Part shown: piece by piece, positions 26,271 to 35,062 of the stretch
Layout of the letters: each line of letters starts with the position of its first letter
How positions within the stretch are numbered: the first letter of the stretch is position 1
NCBI GenBank assembly: GCA_019637915.1
Contig: JAHBUV010000001.1
Location: 1,954,565-2,018,564, forward strand
Length of the DNA stretch: 64,000 nucleotides
Source of the DNA: Pseudobdellovibrionaceae bacterium
GTDB lineage: Bacteria; Bdellovibrionota; Bdellovibrionia; Bdellovibrionales; Bdellovibrionaceae
Direction: 5' to 3'
Translations under genes and position numbers: made by a program
The notes under the pieces: generated by a model
Database searches by the model: none
What the model was told of the DNA's origin: nothing
The model's input: only the letters and a program-made list of their open reading frames with translations

Positions 26271-27575
26271 ATGCGTCAGAAGCCATTCCGTTTCGCATCC
26301 GTGATCGTCGCGGCGCTGCTGCTTTCCGTTTCTTTCCAGAACTGCGGCAAAGCCGGTTTTGACGGACAAGATCCCTTGAGCCTCGACCTCTCCAGCAGCG
26401 ATCTCACCGGAACCCCCTTCGCTTTTGACGCCACCTTCGATCAGATTTCCTACAACTCCTGCGCCGCGAGCAATCTGGCCGGTTACTCGGGATTTTACAC
26501 CCTGATGGCCGGCGCCTACCAAAGCGGCGGCGTCTGGACCACGCCGGAATTCAAAAATTACATGAGCGGCGCTTCCGCCCCGGTCAAGCCGATCTACCCG
26601 GCGACCACGCTGACGGTGGATCAGATCAAACAGCACCTGGCGTCGACCCCCGAAAACGTCGAAGCCATCCCGCAAATGGCCCTGCGCCTGCGCACCAACA
26701 TCCAGCAGGTGCGCACGCCCAATTCCAGCGGCGCCACCGAAGGGCTTGATTACATCTCGATGCTCGGCGATCTCACCGACGACCGCTGGATGCATCCGCT
26801 GGTCAACGATCCGGGCTCGGCGTTGTTCTTCAACCTCGCGCCCAACAACGCCCGCCGTCTGGAGGCGCGCCTGACCTACAACAAGGACGAAGGATTGGCG
26901 AAGGGCCTGCGCATGGACCTGTCCTCGTCATCGGTTCTGGCGCTGACTTTCCGTGATCGCGCCGACATGGGCGATGCGACGCGCGTGCGCGTGCCTTACG
27001 TGACCAAGCCCGACGGCACCGTCGGCCCCACCGGCGACAGCACGGTCGGTTTCGGCCGCGGTTATTACCTGACCTTCGATCGCGGCCTGTCCCAGTACAC
27101 GCGCGCGATCCGCGCCACCGTCGACCCGGGCTCGGTCCCCGTGCCCCACACCTTGAATCCCGATAATCTCCTGACGGAAATCCGCGAAGTCAATTTGCGC
27201 ACGCCCTCCGCCGGCACTACGGCCACCTGGGCCTGCCCGGAATCTCGCCGCTACGTCGTCGTGCAACCGGGGGACGCGGACCAGTACTGCCCGCAGGATC
27301 CCTTCGTGTACATGAATGACCCGGCCTACCGCCTGGAATACGAAATCGTGCGCCGCCACTTGAAAAGCGAGAACTGGAGAATCAGCATCCAGTACCGCTG
27401 CGTGGTCCCGATCGAGGGCAGTTGCTACGTGACGCGCGAGCCGAGCGGCGCGGCCCCCATGATCGAATACGATCAAACCCAACCCTGTTACCAGTCCGTC
27501 AGCGATGTTTCGTACGGCAACCCCATCCCGACGAAACGCTGCGCCCAGTACGTGAGCTTCTGCAACCGCAATTGA
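26271..27575 (+). CDS. Cys-rich lipoprotein-like secreted protein, paralogue 1
   Basis: The 434-residue product has a hydrophobic leader ending in LLLSVSFQNCGKAG, with Cys25 placed where a lipid-modified Cys would be. The residues before it (Phe-Gln-Asn) do not match the usual lipobox. The mature part shares with its neighbour the block FAFDATFDQISYNSC and a Cys-rich C-terminus: TWAC, YCPQDPFVYMNDPAY, RC, GSCY, QPCY and KRCAQYVSFC. These even-numbered cysteines suggest disulfides outside the cytoplasm. ATG 26271 is chosen because it directly begins the leader. No enzyme motif. Seven bases separate it from its paralogue. Confidence 0.75.
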   Translation: MRQKPFRFASVIVAALLLSVSFQNCGKAGFDGQDPLSLDLSSSDLTGTPFAFDATFDQISYNSCAASNLAGYSGFYTLMAGAYQSGGVWTTPEFKNYMSGASAPVKPIYPATTLTVDQIKQHLASTPENVEAIPQMALRLRTNIQQVRTPNSSGATEGLDYISMLGDLTDDRWMHPLVNDPGSALFFNLAPNNARRLEARLTYNKDEGLAKGLRMDLSSSSVLALTFRDRADMGDATRVRVPYVTKPDGTVGPTGDSTVGFGRGYYLTFDRGLSQYTRAIRATVDPGSVPVPHTLNPDNLLTEIREVNLRTPSAGTTATWACPESRRYVVVQPGDADQYCPQDPFVYMNDPAYRLEYEIVRRHLKSENWRISIQYRCVVPIEGSCYVTREPSGAAPMIEYDQTQPCYQSVSDVSYGNPIPTKRCAQYVSFCNRN

Positions 27576-27582
27576 GGGCCCC

Positions 27583-28815
27583 ATGAACGGACAAGCGCGA
27601 CAGTCCATTCGGCGGATTCTCCAACGGGTGTCGCTTCTGGCGGCGGCGGGGTCCGCCGCGGTCATTTTCCAGAACTGCGGGAAGGCGGGCTTCGACGCCG
27701 ACCCCCTCCCTCTCACGCTCACGAGTTTGGACGAGTCCGGCGACACGCCCTTCGCTTTCGATGCGGCCTTCGACCAAATCACCTACAACTCCTGCTCCGC
27801 GGTCCGCGCGGGCGGAATGACTGATTTTTTCACTCTGAAGGCGGGCGCCCATGGTTCGGGGGGCGTTTCCATCACGGCGCAATTCCGGGATTACCTGAAA
27901 AGCGGCAAGGACCTCCCTTTGCACGCGCCGGGGCAAGAGCCGAGCGCGGAGCAAATCAAAAACTTCCTGGCCGTCTCGGGCAGGAACGTGGAGGCCCAGC
28001 CGCAGATGGCTCTTCGCGCGATCGCGGATGTCCAAAAAATCGTTCCCGCCTCCGGCAGTCCCGTTCAGTCCCTCCTGCTCTCCGATTTGACGGATGACCG
28101 TTGGATGGATCCCCTGGTGCGCTTCAAAGAGCCGACCCTTCATTTTGATTTGGCGCCTTCGATGCGGAGGTCCCTCGAGGGGAAATTCACCTTCAACCAG
28201 TCCGAAACCCAAGCCGAGGAATTCCGCGGTCTTTTCGCCGACAATGCCCTCATGCTGACCTTCCGGGAGCGATCTGATTTGGGGGACCAGTACGCGGCGC
28301 GCGCGCCGGACGCCGCGTCCCGAAGCGTCGCTTACGGACGCTCCTATGCGCTTTCATTCGCCCGCCCCGGGCAGAACCCCCATTCCAATCTCCTGTCGAG
28401 GATCGAGGAATTTGACCTGCGCCAACCGTCGGCCGTTCTCAAAACGTGGAATTGCGCGGACAACAGGCGCTACGTGGTGATGCACGTTCCGCCCAATCTG
28501 AGCGTTGAGGCGCAAGCGGCCGAACGCCAGAGACTTTGCCCGGCGGACCCTTTCGGCTACATGAGCGATCCGAATTACGCGCGGGAGATGAAGATCGTGC
28601 GCCAGCATCTGAAGGCGGAGGACTGGTGGGTCAGCGTGGCCAACCGTTGCGCCATCCCCCTCAAAGGCGGCTCTTGCTATCCTCTCGAGCCGGATACCAC
28701 GGAGCCGCAAATCGAATACGATCCCGGCCAGCCGTGCTATCCGGGCGTGGGCGGCGGCGCGAATCTGCCGATCAAGCGCTGCGCCCAGTACGTGAGCGTC
28801 TGCACGCGCGACTGA
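27583..28815 (+). CDS. Cys-rich lipoprotein-like secreted protein, paralogue 2
   Basis: The 410-residue product is the tandem duplicate of the preceding protein. It shares FQNCGKAGFD (Cys32), FAFDAAFDQITYNSC, LLSDLTDDRWMDPL, CPADPFGYMSDPNY, and the end KRCAQYVSVCTRD. The charged N-terminus with a long hydrophobic stretch is a signal or anchor. Between conserved blocks the two proteins differ widely, so the duplication is old. Its stop is followed immediately by the convergent stop of the M23 peptidase. Function unknown; periplasmic or surface-exposed location inferred. Confidence 0.75.
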   Translation: MNGQARQSIRRILQRVSLLAAAGSAAVIFQNCGKAGFDADPLPLTLTSLDESGDTPFAFDAAFDQITYNSCSAVRAGGMTDFFTLKAGAHGSGGVSITAQFRDYLKSGKDLPLHAPGQEPSAEQIKNFLAVSGRNVEAQPQMALRAIADVQKIVPASGSPVQSLLLSDLTDDRWMDPLVRFKEPTLHFDLAPSMRRSLEGKFTFNQSETQAEEFRGLFADNALMLTFRERSDLGDQYAARAPDAASRSVAYGRSYALSFARPGQNPHSNLLSRIEEFDLRQPSAVLKTWNCADNRRYVVMHVPPNLSVEAQAAERQRLCPADPFGYMSDPNYAREMKIVRQHLKAEDWWVSVANRCAIPLKGGSCYPLEPDTTEPQIEYDPGQPCYPGVGGGANLPIKRCAQYVSVCTRD

Positions 28816-29913
28816 TCAGCGGCGCGCCACTCTTTCCTGCAAAGATTCTTCGTAATGCGCCGGGAACATCTTCAGGTATTTCACCGGATTCACCATGCGG
28901 CCGCGCACTTTCACGGTGAAGTGCAGGTGCGGTTTCGTGCAGTAGCCGGTGCAGCCGACTTCGGCGATTTTCTGTCCCAGTTGCACGAGCTGACCTTCGC
29001 GCAGGTTCGACGGCAAACGGCGCAGGTGGTTGTAAGAGGTCTCGATGCCGTTGGCGTGCAACAGCACCACGTAGTTGCCGGCGGCGTGATTGCGGCCCAT
29101 GCGCACCACGGTGCCTTTGCGGGGGGCGTAGATGGCCTCGCCCTGCGGAAGCTCGAAATCGATGCCGAGATGGGGCTGCACGCGCCGGGTGATGGGATGG
29201 CGGCGGTCGGGTTGGAAGAGGCTCGCGATGCGCAGGTAATTCACCGGCGCGTAAAAGGGACGGTCCGACAAAAGATCCTGGGCGCTGATGAAAACCCCGC
29301 CGTTGCCGAAACGCATGAACTCCTTGCGGACCATCTGGCCGTCGATCTCAAGACCGACCTTCAGCACTTCGCCGTAGCGGATGAGGTGGGGCCCCTCGTA
29401 TTTTTTTTCCAGAGTGAGCTCGAAGCGATCGCCCGGGTGAACGCGCTCCAGATCATGCTCGAGAAGATAAGCGTCCATGAAACGCGAAGCGATCCAGTTG
29501 GAGGGCACGCGGGCCATGAGGCTGCCCATGAGGGAACCGCGGATTTCACCGCGGATGGATTCCTGCACGACGCGGAAATCCGGTTTCACCAGGTCCGCCC
29601 CGCTTTTCCCCTGTTTTTTCCACAGGACGTAGGCGACGTCGCTCTGGCTGTCGAAAATCTTCAACGAGGCGGCGTTGGAACCGCCGCTCACGAAATATTT
29701 CATCTTCGGCGTGATCATCAGCGAATCCAGCCCCGGCGCCAGTTGCAGGATCCGGGCGCGCTCCGCGGTGCTGAAACCATGGCGACGCAGCAAAGTGACG
29801 ACATTGTCACCGAGGCGGATGCTGCGGGCGGAAAAGGCGTTGTCGCTGCCGAAAGCCGTTTGGTAGGATCCGATGGTCAGAGAGAAAGCCAGAGCGAAGA
29901 CGAGGTGTTTCAA
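28816..29913 (-). CDS. M23 (LytM) metallopeptidase, periplasmic
   Basis: The 365-residue product has a signal peptide (MKHLVFALAFSLTIGSYQTA). A LysM-like or OapA-like region (about 28-75, LLRRHGFSTAERARILQLAP) and a linker follow, then a complete LytM domain (about 240-355). Zinc ligands are present: HLGIDFELPQG (His and Asp) and HLHFTVKVRG (His-x-His). This is an active-type peptidoglycan endopeptidase like MepM. The start codon is TTG (29913-29911), with AAGGA seven bases before. It is head-to-head with the barrel gene; the two start codons share base 29913. Confidence 0.88.
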   Translation of the reverse strand: MKHLVFALAFSLTIGSYQTAFGSDNAFSARSIRLGDNVVTLLRRHGFSTAERARILQLAPGLDSLMITPKMKYFVSGGSNAASLKIFDSQSDVAYVLWKKQGKSGADLVKPDFRVVQESIRGEIRGSLMGSLMARVPSNWIASRFMDAYLLEHDLERVHPGDRFELTLEKKYEGPHLIRYGEVLKVGLEIDGQMVRKEFMRFGNGGVFISAQDLLSDRPFYAPVNYLRIASLFQPDRRHPITRRVQPHLGIDFELPQGEAIYAPRKGTVVRMGRNHAAGNYVVLLHANGIETSYNHLRRLPSNLREGQLVQLGQKIAEVGCTGYCTKPHLHFTVKVRGRMVNPVKYLKMFPAHYEESLQERVARR

Positions 29914-30764
29914 TGTCCCATCCTTGGTTGCGAACGCTGATTTTGATCATCCTGATGATTCAGCTTAACCCGCTTTGGGCCTTCGCCCAAACAACTTCAT
30001 CCACGATTTCCGCTTCCAGCGCGGCAACGGCGGGTTCGGGCAGGGCTTCGGTCGAGGCGATGGACGTGCACGGACTGAATCCGGCGAACCTCGTGCATCT
30101 CCGTCACAGGGACCTGCACACCGCGACCACCCGGGATGGCTGGGTCGTCGGCGTCACCGACAACTCCCCTGATGTCCTGGTGCCGGCGGCCTTGTCTTTT
30201 GCCAAAGGCAAAACGACGTCTCAGGGCAACGAGATGTTCGAGGAGGACCTCCGCCTGGCCCTCGCGGGTCTCGTGGTCCCGCAATTGTCCGTGGGTTTGA
30301 GCGCCCACCAGTTCGAAGTGAAATCCCGCGAGAAGGTGTGGCGCCAGTTGAACGCCGATTTCGGCGCCACCTGGACGGTGACTCCCGAACTCGGACTCGC
30401 CGCCGTCGCGTATGATTTTTTGGACAGCGACCGCGAGTTGCCGGACGAGGTGCGGTTGCGGCCGCGGACCGGCTTGGGGATGAATTACGTGTACCGGAAC
30501 TTCATGCGGGCGCGGGCCGATATCGTGTCCGATGGGGGCAATCATTTCGGCCGCCGAAGCCTGCTTTTGGGTTTTGAGACCTATATGAACAAGTATTTTT
30601 TGGCCCGCCTGGGCTGGGGGGATGAGCGGGCTAACGACCGTCAGATCGGAACCATTGGTTTCGGGCTCGATTTACCCCGGTTTCGGCTGAATTATGCCTA
30701 TCAAACGGCCCTAAAAGGGGAACTTGAGAACTGGCATGCCATTGACTTGGGCATTCCCTTTTGA
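29913..30764 (+). CDS. Outer-membrane beta-barrel protein
   Basis: The 283-residue product has a signal peptide (LIILMIQLNPLWAFAQ). After it comes a Ser/Ala-rich stretch with the GSGRASVEAMDVHGLNPANL pattern seen in some outer-membrane proteins. The C-terminal half has amphipathic strands and ends in LENWHAIDLGIPF with a terminal Phe. GAGG lies six bases before the ATG. It probably forms a small barrel. No transport specificity can be read. Followed by the small basic gene 33 bases on, likely in the same transcript. Confidence 0.65.
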   Translation: MSHPWLRTLILIILMIQLNPLWAFAQTTSSTISASSAATAGSGRASVEAMDVHGLNPANLVHLRHRDLHTATTRDGWVVGVTDNSPDVLVPAALSFAKGKTTSQGNEMFEEDLRLALAGLVVPQLSVGLSAHQFEVKSREKVWRQLNADFGATWTVTPELGLAAVAYDFLDSDRELPDEVRLRPRTGLGMNYVYRNFMRARADIVSDGGNHFGRRSLLLGFETYMNKYFLARLGWGDERANDRQIGTIGFGLDLPRFRLNYAYQTALKGELENWHAIDLGIPF

Positions 30765-30797
30765 TATTCCGCTTCATCTGACTTTGGAGGTTATCCC

Positions 30798-30929
30798 ATG
30801 GCGTCGAAAACCAAACGCACCGAACTGATCCGCAAGCACAAAAAAGCCCGCGCTGGCGCCAAGCATAAAGCCGCTCGCCGCAATAAAGGCACGAGCAAAT
30901 CGCCCAAAGTTCTCTTCGGCGATAAATAA
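30798..30929 (+). CDS. 43-residue basic protein
   Basis: The product starts MASKTKRTELIRKHKKARAG and ends KSPKVLFGDK. About 17 of 43 residues are Lys, Arg or His, clustered in two helices. A strong Shine-Dalgarno (TTTGGAGG) sits seven bases before ATG. It converges on tonB with only three bases between stops. The composition resembles small ribosome-associated or nucleic-acid-binding proteins, but no family is recognised. It is a second tiny basic protein in this window besides the gene at 587-667. Confidence 0.7.
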   Translation: MASKTKRTELIRKHKKARAGAKHKAARRNKGTSKSPKVLFGDK

Positions 30930-30932
30930 GGC

Positions 30933-32324
30933 TTAGAACGACGACGTTTCCGCAGGTTTCTGCGAAAGTTTCCGGCGGCCCAAGGCAGACGACTCTTGCG
31001 GGCCGCCTCTCAAGTCCCAACGGATGGGGATTTCGACCCATCCTTCCTGTCCCGGATAAAATTTCCAACGTTTGAGGGCATCCAGGGTTTTGCTGTCCAG
31101 GTTCGCGTAACCCGTGGAACGGGTCTGTTTGAACTGCGACGGCAGGCCATCCCGGCCCACGTAGGCCATGAAGACCACGTCACCTTGTTGTTGCGCGGCC
31201 CTTTCCTCTTCCGTGTAGGACGGACGGGGATTGCCCGGCATTTGGCGCAGTTGATCGATGGTGCGCACGCCGCCGGCGACACCCGCCGCGGGACCGGCGA
31301 TTTTTTCACCGCTCGAACCGGATCCAGCGCCCTCGGCGCCGGTGCCGGACCCTTCGCCCTGTTGGGTCGTTTTTCCCGCCTGGGCCGTTGCCGCCGCCAG
31401 GGCGGCGGCTTTCTCTTTTTCGGCCTTGGCCGCGGCGGCCTTCGCTTGCGCTTCAGCGGCCTCTTTCGCGATTTTTTCGGAGTGCGCCTTGCGAGCCGCC
31501 GCCGCGGCGGCCAGCGCCGCCTGTTGGCGGTCGTTTTCCGCGGCGAGTTCGGCCGCGGCCACGGCCTCGTCGTCATCCATGGCCTGCTTGTCCTGATCCA
31601 TTTCCTGTTGGAGCGCCGTCGTTTTTTGAGCGTGCTGCTCGTCGACTTTGGAAAAACCGTCGCTCAAGTCGGAATCATCCATGTCCTTCGTGACCGTGGC
31701 GATGGGCGGCTGGGGCTCGTCCAATTCGGGGGCGTCCAGATCATCCAAAGTGGCCGGGGGCATGGGCTTCGCGGGCGACGCCGCGACCGGCGCCTTCACG
31801 AACGGAGAGGGTTTGGCGACGGGCTGGGGTTTCACCTCTTTCACGGCCGGTTTGGTCGGCGGCGGGGGAGGAGGCAATTTCGTGGTTTTCACCGGCTCGG
31901 GCGCCGGAGCCGCTTGGGGCGCGACGATGTCCTCTTTGTCCGCGCTTTCTTTTTCAGCCACGACGGGTTTCGCGGGTTCCGGAGGAGTGGTTGTGGGCGT
32001 CGGCACGGGCGTGGTCACGGAGCCTGTGGGAGCGCCGGCGGCGCCTTCCGTGTCGGGACCGGCCTGTCCATCGGCGATGGCCACGGGGCCCACGGAGTCG
32101 GTGAGTTCGATGGTCACGGTTTCCATTTTCGGTTCGCTCAAGGCGCGGGCGGACAGATAGATCACGCCGGCGGCCAGGGCGGTGTGCAGGGCGATGGAAA
32201 AAGCCACGAAGCGCGGGGAGCGGTTGGCGACGATCGGCGGATAGGCCGACGCCCACTTGTGACGGTGGGGATTGCGGAACGATTTCTCCTCGGGCGTGGT
32301 CTTTTTCAGGTCCTCATGGGCCAT
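30933..32324 (-). CDS. TonB-like energy-transducing protein
   Basis: The 463-residue product has a single N-terminal membrane segment (about 38-58, FVAFSIALHTALAAGVIYLS). A long periplasmic spacer follows, with Pro/Lys-rich (PPPPPPTKPAVKEVKPQPVA) and Ala/Glu-rich coiled-coil parts, and a C-terminal TonB domain (about 380-450, with DVVFMAYVGRDGLPSQFKQT and DALKRWKFYP). It would link the proton-motive force via ExbBD to outer-membrane receptors, but no exbB or exbD is nearby. Start at 32324 is chosen for its AGGAGGAG Shine-Dalgarno. It is longer than E. coli TonB; the spacer accounts for this. AgmX/gliding-motor relatives share the same domain. Confidence 0.82.
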   Translation of the reverse strand: MAHEDLKKTTPEEKSFRNPHRHKWASAYPPIVANRSPRFVAFSIALHTALAAGVIYLSARALSEPKMETVTIELTDSVGPVAIADGQAGPDTEGAAGAPTGSVTTPVPTPTTTPPEPAKPVVAEKESADKEDIVAPQAAPAPEPVKTTKLPPPPPPTKPAVKEVKPQPVAKPSPFVKAPVAASPAKPMPPATLDDLDAPELDEPQPPIATVTKDMDDSDLSDGFSKVDEQHAQKTTALQQEMDQDKQAMDDDEAVAAAELAAENDRQQAALAAAAAARKAHSEKIAKEAAEAQAKAAAAKAEKEKAAALAAATAQAGKTTQQGEGSGTGAEGAGSGSSGEKIAGPAAGVAGGVRTIDQLRQMPGNPRPSYTEEERAAQQQGDVVFMAYVGRDGLPSQFKQTRSTGYANLDSKTLDALKRWKFYPGQEGWVEIPIRWDLRGGPQESSALGRRKLSQKPAETSSF

Positions 32325-32442
32325 GAGCTCCTCCTGCAACAGGGAAAGCCTTTCCAAATCCCGGGCCAGGCGAGGGGCCCGTGATTGGCGTTTAAAGAGC
32401 GCGGAAGGGTAAAAACAACAGGGACGTCGCGGATTTCGTCGA

Positions 32443-32907
32443 TCAGAACTGGCGGAAAGTGGTGCAGTTCAGGCGTTTTTTGAGGGGACCGGCGGCGAAC
32501 TCGTTCGAGAAGAAAACCATTTTGGCTTCAAAGCTGGAACGCGCGCCGTTGGGGATCTTGGTTTTTTTCAAGGTCGACGGGATGGCGTAGAGCTCAAGGC
32601 TGAGGCTCAGCGGGGAGTTTCTGGTGTTCGCGGCCAGGGTGTAAACGCCGACGTCGAGATCCTCGACGATTTTCACGGAGGCGTTTTCCTCGGTCTGCAG
32701 GGTGGTCTGGTTCACGAACGAAAAAAAGCGCGATTCGCGCCCGCCGTTGAAGACCTTGAGGTCGAATTCGGCGAGATCGCCGGGAACCTGGCCGTCGACG
32801 CGGATTTTTTTGTCGGCGGACGAGCATTTCAGCGTCGTGTTCGAGGCGCCGGCGGCGGATTGCAGGGAAAAGAGAATGATTCCGGCCCCGATGAAAAATT
32901 TCGACAT
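32443..32907 (-). CDS. Small secreted protein of unknown function
   Basis: The 154-residue product has a signal peptide (MSKFFIGAGIILFSLQSAAG). The mature part is beta-rich with two Cys (LKCSS and RLNCTTF), consistent with one disulfide. No motif is recognised. A hairpin lies just upstream of the ATG. It may be co-transcribed with nagZ, 112 bases upstream. Confidence 0.6.
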   Translation of the reverse strand: MSKFFIGAGIILFSLQSAAGASNTTLKCSSADKKIRVDGQVPGDLAEFDLKVFNGGRESRFFSFVNQTTLQTEENASVKIVEDLDVGVYTLAANTRNSPLSLSLELYAIPSTLKKTKIPNGARSSFEAKMVFFSNEFAAGPLKKRLNCTTFRQF

Positions 32908-32913
32908 GAAAAC

Positions 32914-32945
32914 AACCCCCGTTGTTTGAAAAGAACTTGGGGGTT
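32914..32945 (-). promoter_or_regulatory. Leader hairpin before the 32443-32907 gene
   Basis: On the minus strand, AACCCCC (32945-32939) pairs with GGGGGTT (32920-32914) across an 18-base loop, and GTTTTC then leads to the ATG at 32907. The 3' arm holds the only G-rich stretch that could act as a Shine-Dalgarno. It could be a weak terminator after nagZ or a translation-masking structure. Confidence 0.45.
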
Positions 32946-33019
32946 CTACGAAATTTTTTTGGAAATGGAAAGAGCGCTCGCGCCGCCGGGGAAAAATTCA
33001 AAGAGTGTTCAAAAAATTG

Positions 33020-34126
33020 TCACTCGGGCTGCAGGCCGGCGGGCGATTCGCCTTTGGCGATGGCGGCGGCCAGGCGCAAATGATCGGGATGACCGATGAT
33101 TTTCATCGCCAGATCGAGGGGCGGCGGATCCGGCTGCCGCAGTTTTTCTTTTTTGAGCTCGAAGACGCGGTCGCGGATCGATTCGATCTCGGCTTTTTTC
33201 AAGCGTCCCTGGGCCACGGCCTCGGTGACGGCATCGAGGGCGCGCGGCGGGGCATCGGGTTCGTTGCAGTACAAAAGCAGGTCGGCGCCCGCTTCGATGG
33301 CGCGCACGGCGACCTCTTCCACGCTGTAGTGCTTGGTCAGGGCTTTCATGCCGAGGTCATCGGTGATGATGAGGCCGCGGTAGCGCAATTCCTTGCGGAG
33401 GATGTCCTTCAGGAAAATTTCCGACAAAGTGGCGGGCCACACGGGATCGATTTTCGGGAAACGGATGTGCGCGGTCAGAACCATGTCGACGCGCGCGCGG
33501 AACGCTTTTTTGAAGGGCGGAATCTCGATCTCGTTGAGGCGCCGCAGATCCAGGTCCTCGATCGGCAGGTCCTCGTGGCTGTCGAGGAAGGTGTTGCCGT
33601 GCCCGGGGAAGTGCTTGGCGCAGCTGATGATGCCGGATTTCACGTAACCGCGGACCAGCGCCGAGGCGTGTTTTTCCACGAGCTCGAGGTCGGACCCGAT
33701 GGAACGGTCGCCGATCACTTTGTTCTGCGGGTTGGTGAGAATGTCCACTGACGGGGCGAAATCGAGATTGATGCCGGCGGCGAGGAGTTCCTGCCCCATC
33801 TTTTGCGCGAAGTGAAAGGTCACCGTGGGATTGTCGATTTGCCCGAGCTTGGCGACGGCGGGCCAGACGGTGAAGGGCGGTTTCAGACGGTGGACTCGCC
33901 CGCCCTCCATGTCGATGCCGATGAAAAGCGGGGCGCGGTCCGCCTGCTGATGACGCAGGGATTGGATCTCGGCGCAAAGATCGCGGACCTGCTTGGGTTC
34001 GGCGACGTTGCGGCCGAACAGAACGACGCCGCCGATGTTGTTTTCAACGATGAATTTCTTTTCGTCCGCGGTGAGGGCATGACCCGAGATGCCCATGAAC
34101 ATCAGCTGTCCGATGAGGGGATTCAT
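33020..34126 (-). CDS. nagZ: Beta-N-acetylhexosaminidase, NagZ type (GH3)
   Basis: The 368-residue GH3 enzyme has the NagZ catalytic motif CAKHFPGHGNTFLDSHEDLP (the flexible-loop Asp-His dyad) and the nucleophile site GLIITDDLGMKAL. In peptidoglycan recycling it removes GlcNAc from GlcNAc-1,6-anhydroMurNAc peptides in the cytosol. No signal peptide is seen, consistent with cytosolic NagZ. It overlaps the upstream secreted-protein gene by four bases. AmgK/MurU-like genes lie 6 kb away, at 40498-42509. Confidence 0.9.
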   Translation of the reverse strand: MNPLIGQLMFMGISGHALTADEKKFIVENNIGGVVLFGRNVAEPKQVRDLCAEIQSLRHQQADRAPLFIGIDMEGGRVHRLKPPFTVWPAVAKLGQIDNPTVTFHFAQKMGQELLAAGINLDFAPSVDILTNPQNKVIGDRSIGSDLELVEKHASALVRGYVKSGIISCAKHFPGHGNTFLDSHEDLPIEDLDLRRLNEIEIPPFKKAFRARVDMVLTAHIRFPKIDPVWPATLSEIFLKDILRKELRYRGLIITDDLGMKALTKHYSVEEVAVRAIEAGADLLLYCNEPDAPPRALDAVTEAVAQGRLKKAEIESIRDRVFELKKEKLRQPDPPPLDLAMKIIGHPDHLRLAAAIAKGESPAGLQPE

Positions 34127-34965
34127 TTCGAAGCGCCTCCGCTTTTGCCCGGAGCCGGGGCCGGCGTCGCGGGGAGGGCCTCTTCCTTCGCGGCCTGGGA
34201 CAGGGGATTGGTCGTGCCCACCGGCACGTCGCCGAAAACGCTTTTCATGATCGCCGCGTTCATGCCGAAGCCGCCGACGGCCTCGTTGGGTTTCGCCACC
34301 AGTTCGACGTTGATGCTGTTGGCCGGGGTGACGGTGCCCAGGACGCCGCCCTTTTCGGCGACGTAGCTGGTGAATTTGGAGTCCTTGAAGCGGTTGAGGA
34401 TTTTGTAGGCCGCGAAGCCTTTGTACTTCTCCTCCTTTTCCACCAGGGCGTCGCCCTTGACGATGCTGGCGTCTTCCTCGGCGATGGCCGTGTACTCGTA
34501 GCGCGTGCCGGCCTGCAGGCCGTTTTTGCTCTTCAGCATCAGGTAGACCAGGAAATTGCTGAGGAAGGTCCCTTTGGGGAGATCATTGCGGATGGTTTTG
34601 GATTTTCCCTCTTCCGTCAGCACGGCGGTCATCTTGTCCTTGCTGAATTTGGCGTCGATGGTTTTGGTTTTTTTGCCGACCATCGAAGTGTACTCGTAGG
34701 AGACCGGCTTGAGATCGACGTCGGCGACGGCCTTCAGGCTCTCGGTGACGTCGGAACCCAGGGCGCCGGTTTTCAGGAAGTAGGCGCCGCGGAATTGTTT
34801 TTTCCGCGGGTCGTATTCGTAACGGGAAACCACGTAGCCGACGTGCACGCCGCCCGAGAGGATTTTCGAATAGCCCTCGAAGAGGACGTCGGCCCGGGCT
34901 TTGGGCGCGCCGAGAGCGGCCAACAGGAAAACAACTGTCGCGATTTGAGACGATGCACGGACCAT
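34123..34965 (-). CDS. Secreted protein of unknown function (DUF3108-like?)
   Basis: The 280-residue product starts MVRASSQIATVVFLLAALGA with a signal peptide ending ARA. The mature part is beta-rich (GYVVSRYEYDPRKKQFRG and similar strands) and ends in a low-complexity Ala/Pro tail. The layout is reminiscent of DUF3108-type periplasmic proteins, but this is not certain. Start 34965 is preferred over a longer frame because of the signal peptide and GGAG ten bases upstream. Four-base overlap with nagZ shows coupling. Confidence 0.6.
   Translation of the reverse strand: MVRASSQIATVVFLLAALGAPKARADVLFEGYSKILSGGVHVGYVVSRYEYDPRKKQFRGAYFLKTGALGSDVTESLKAVADVDLKPVSYEYTSMVGKKTKTIDAKFSKDKMTAVLTEEGKSKTIRNDLPKGTFLSNFLVYLMLKSKNGLQAGTRYEYTAIAEEDASIVKGDALVEKEEKYKGFAAYKILNRFKDSKFTSYVAEKGGVLGTVTPANSINVELVAKPNEAVGGFGMNAAIMKSVFGDVPVGTTNPLSQAAKEEALPATPAPAPGKSGGASK
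34937..34951. promoter_or_regulatory. Palindromic operator candidate, degenerate copy 4
   Basis: GTCGCGATTTGAGAC differs from GTCTC-N3-TTGAGAC by one base. It lies inside the first codons of the minus-strand gene and 111 bases before the TadG-like start at 35063. Confidence 0.3.
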
Positions 34966-35062
34966 GGTCGAGTCTCCCCGTGGAAAAGAATCTTCCCAAA
35001 GTCTGTCCTCGAGGGAAACAGAAGTCAAAAAAATCAAAGTCGAGTAGACTGTTTGAACTGTC

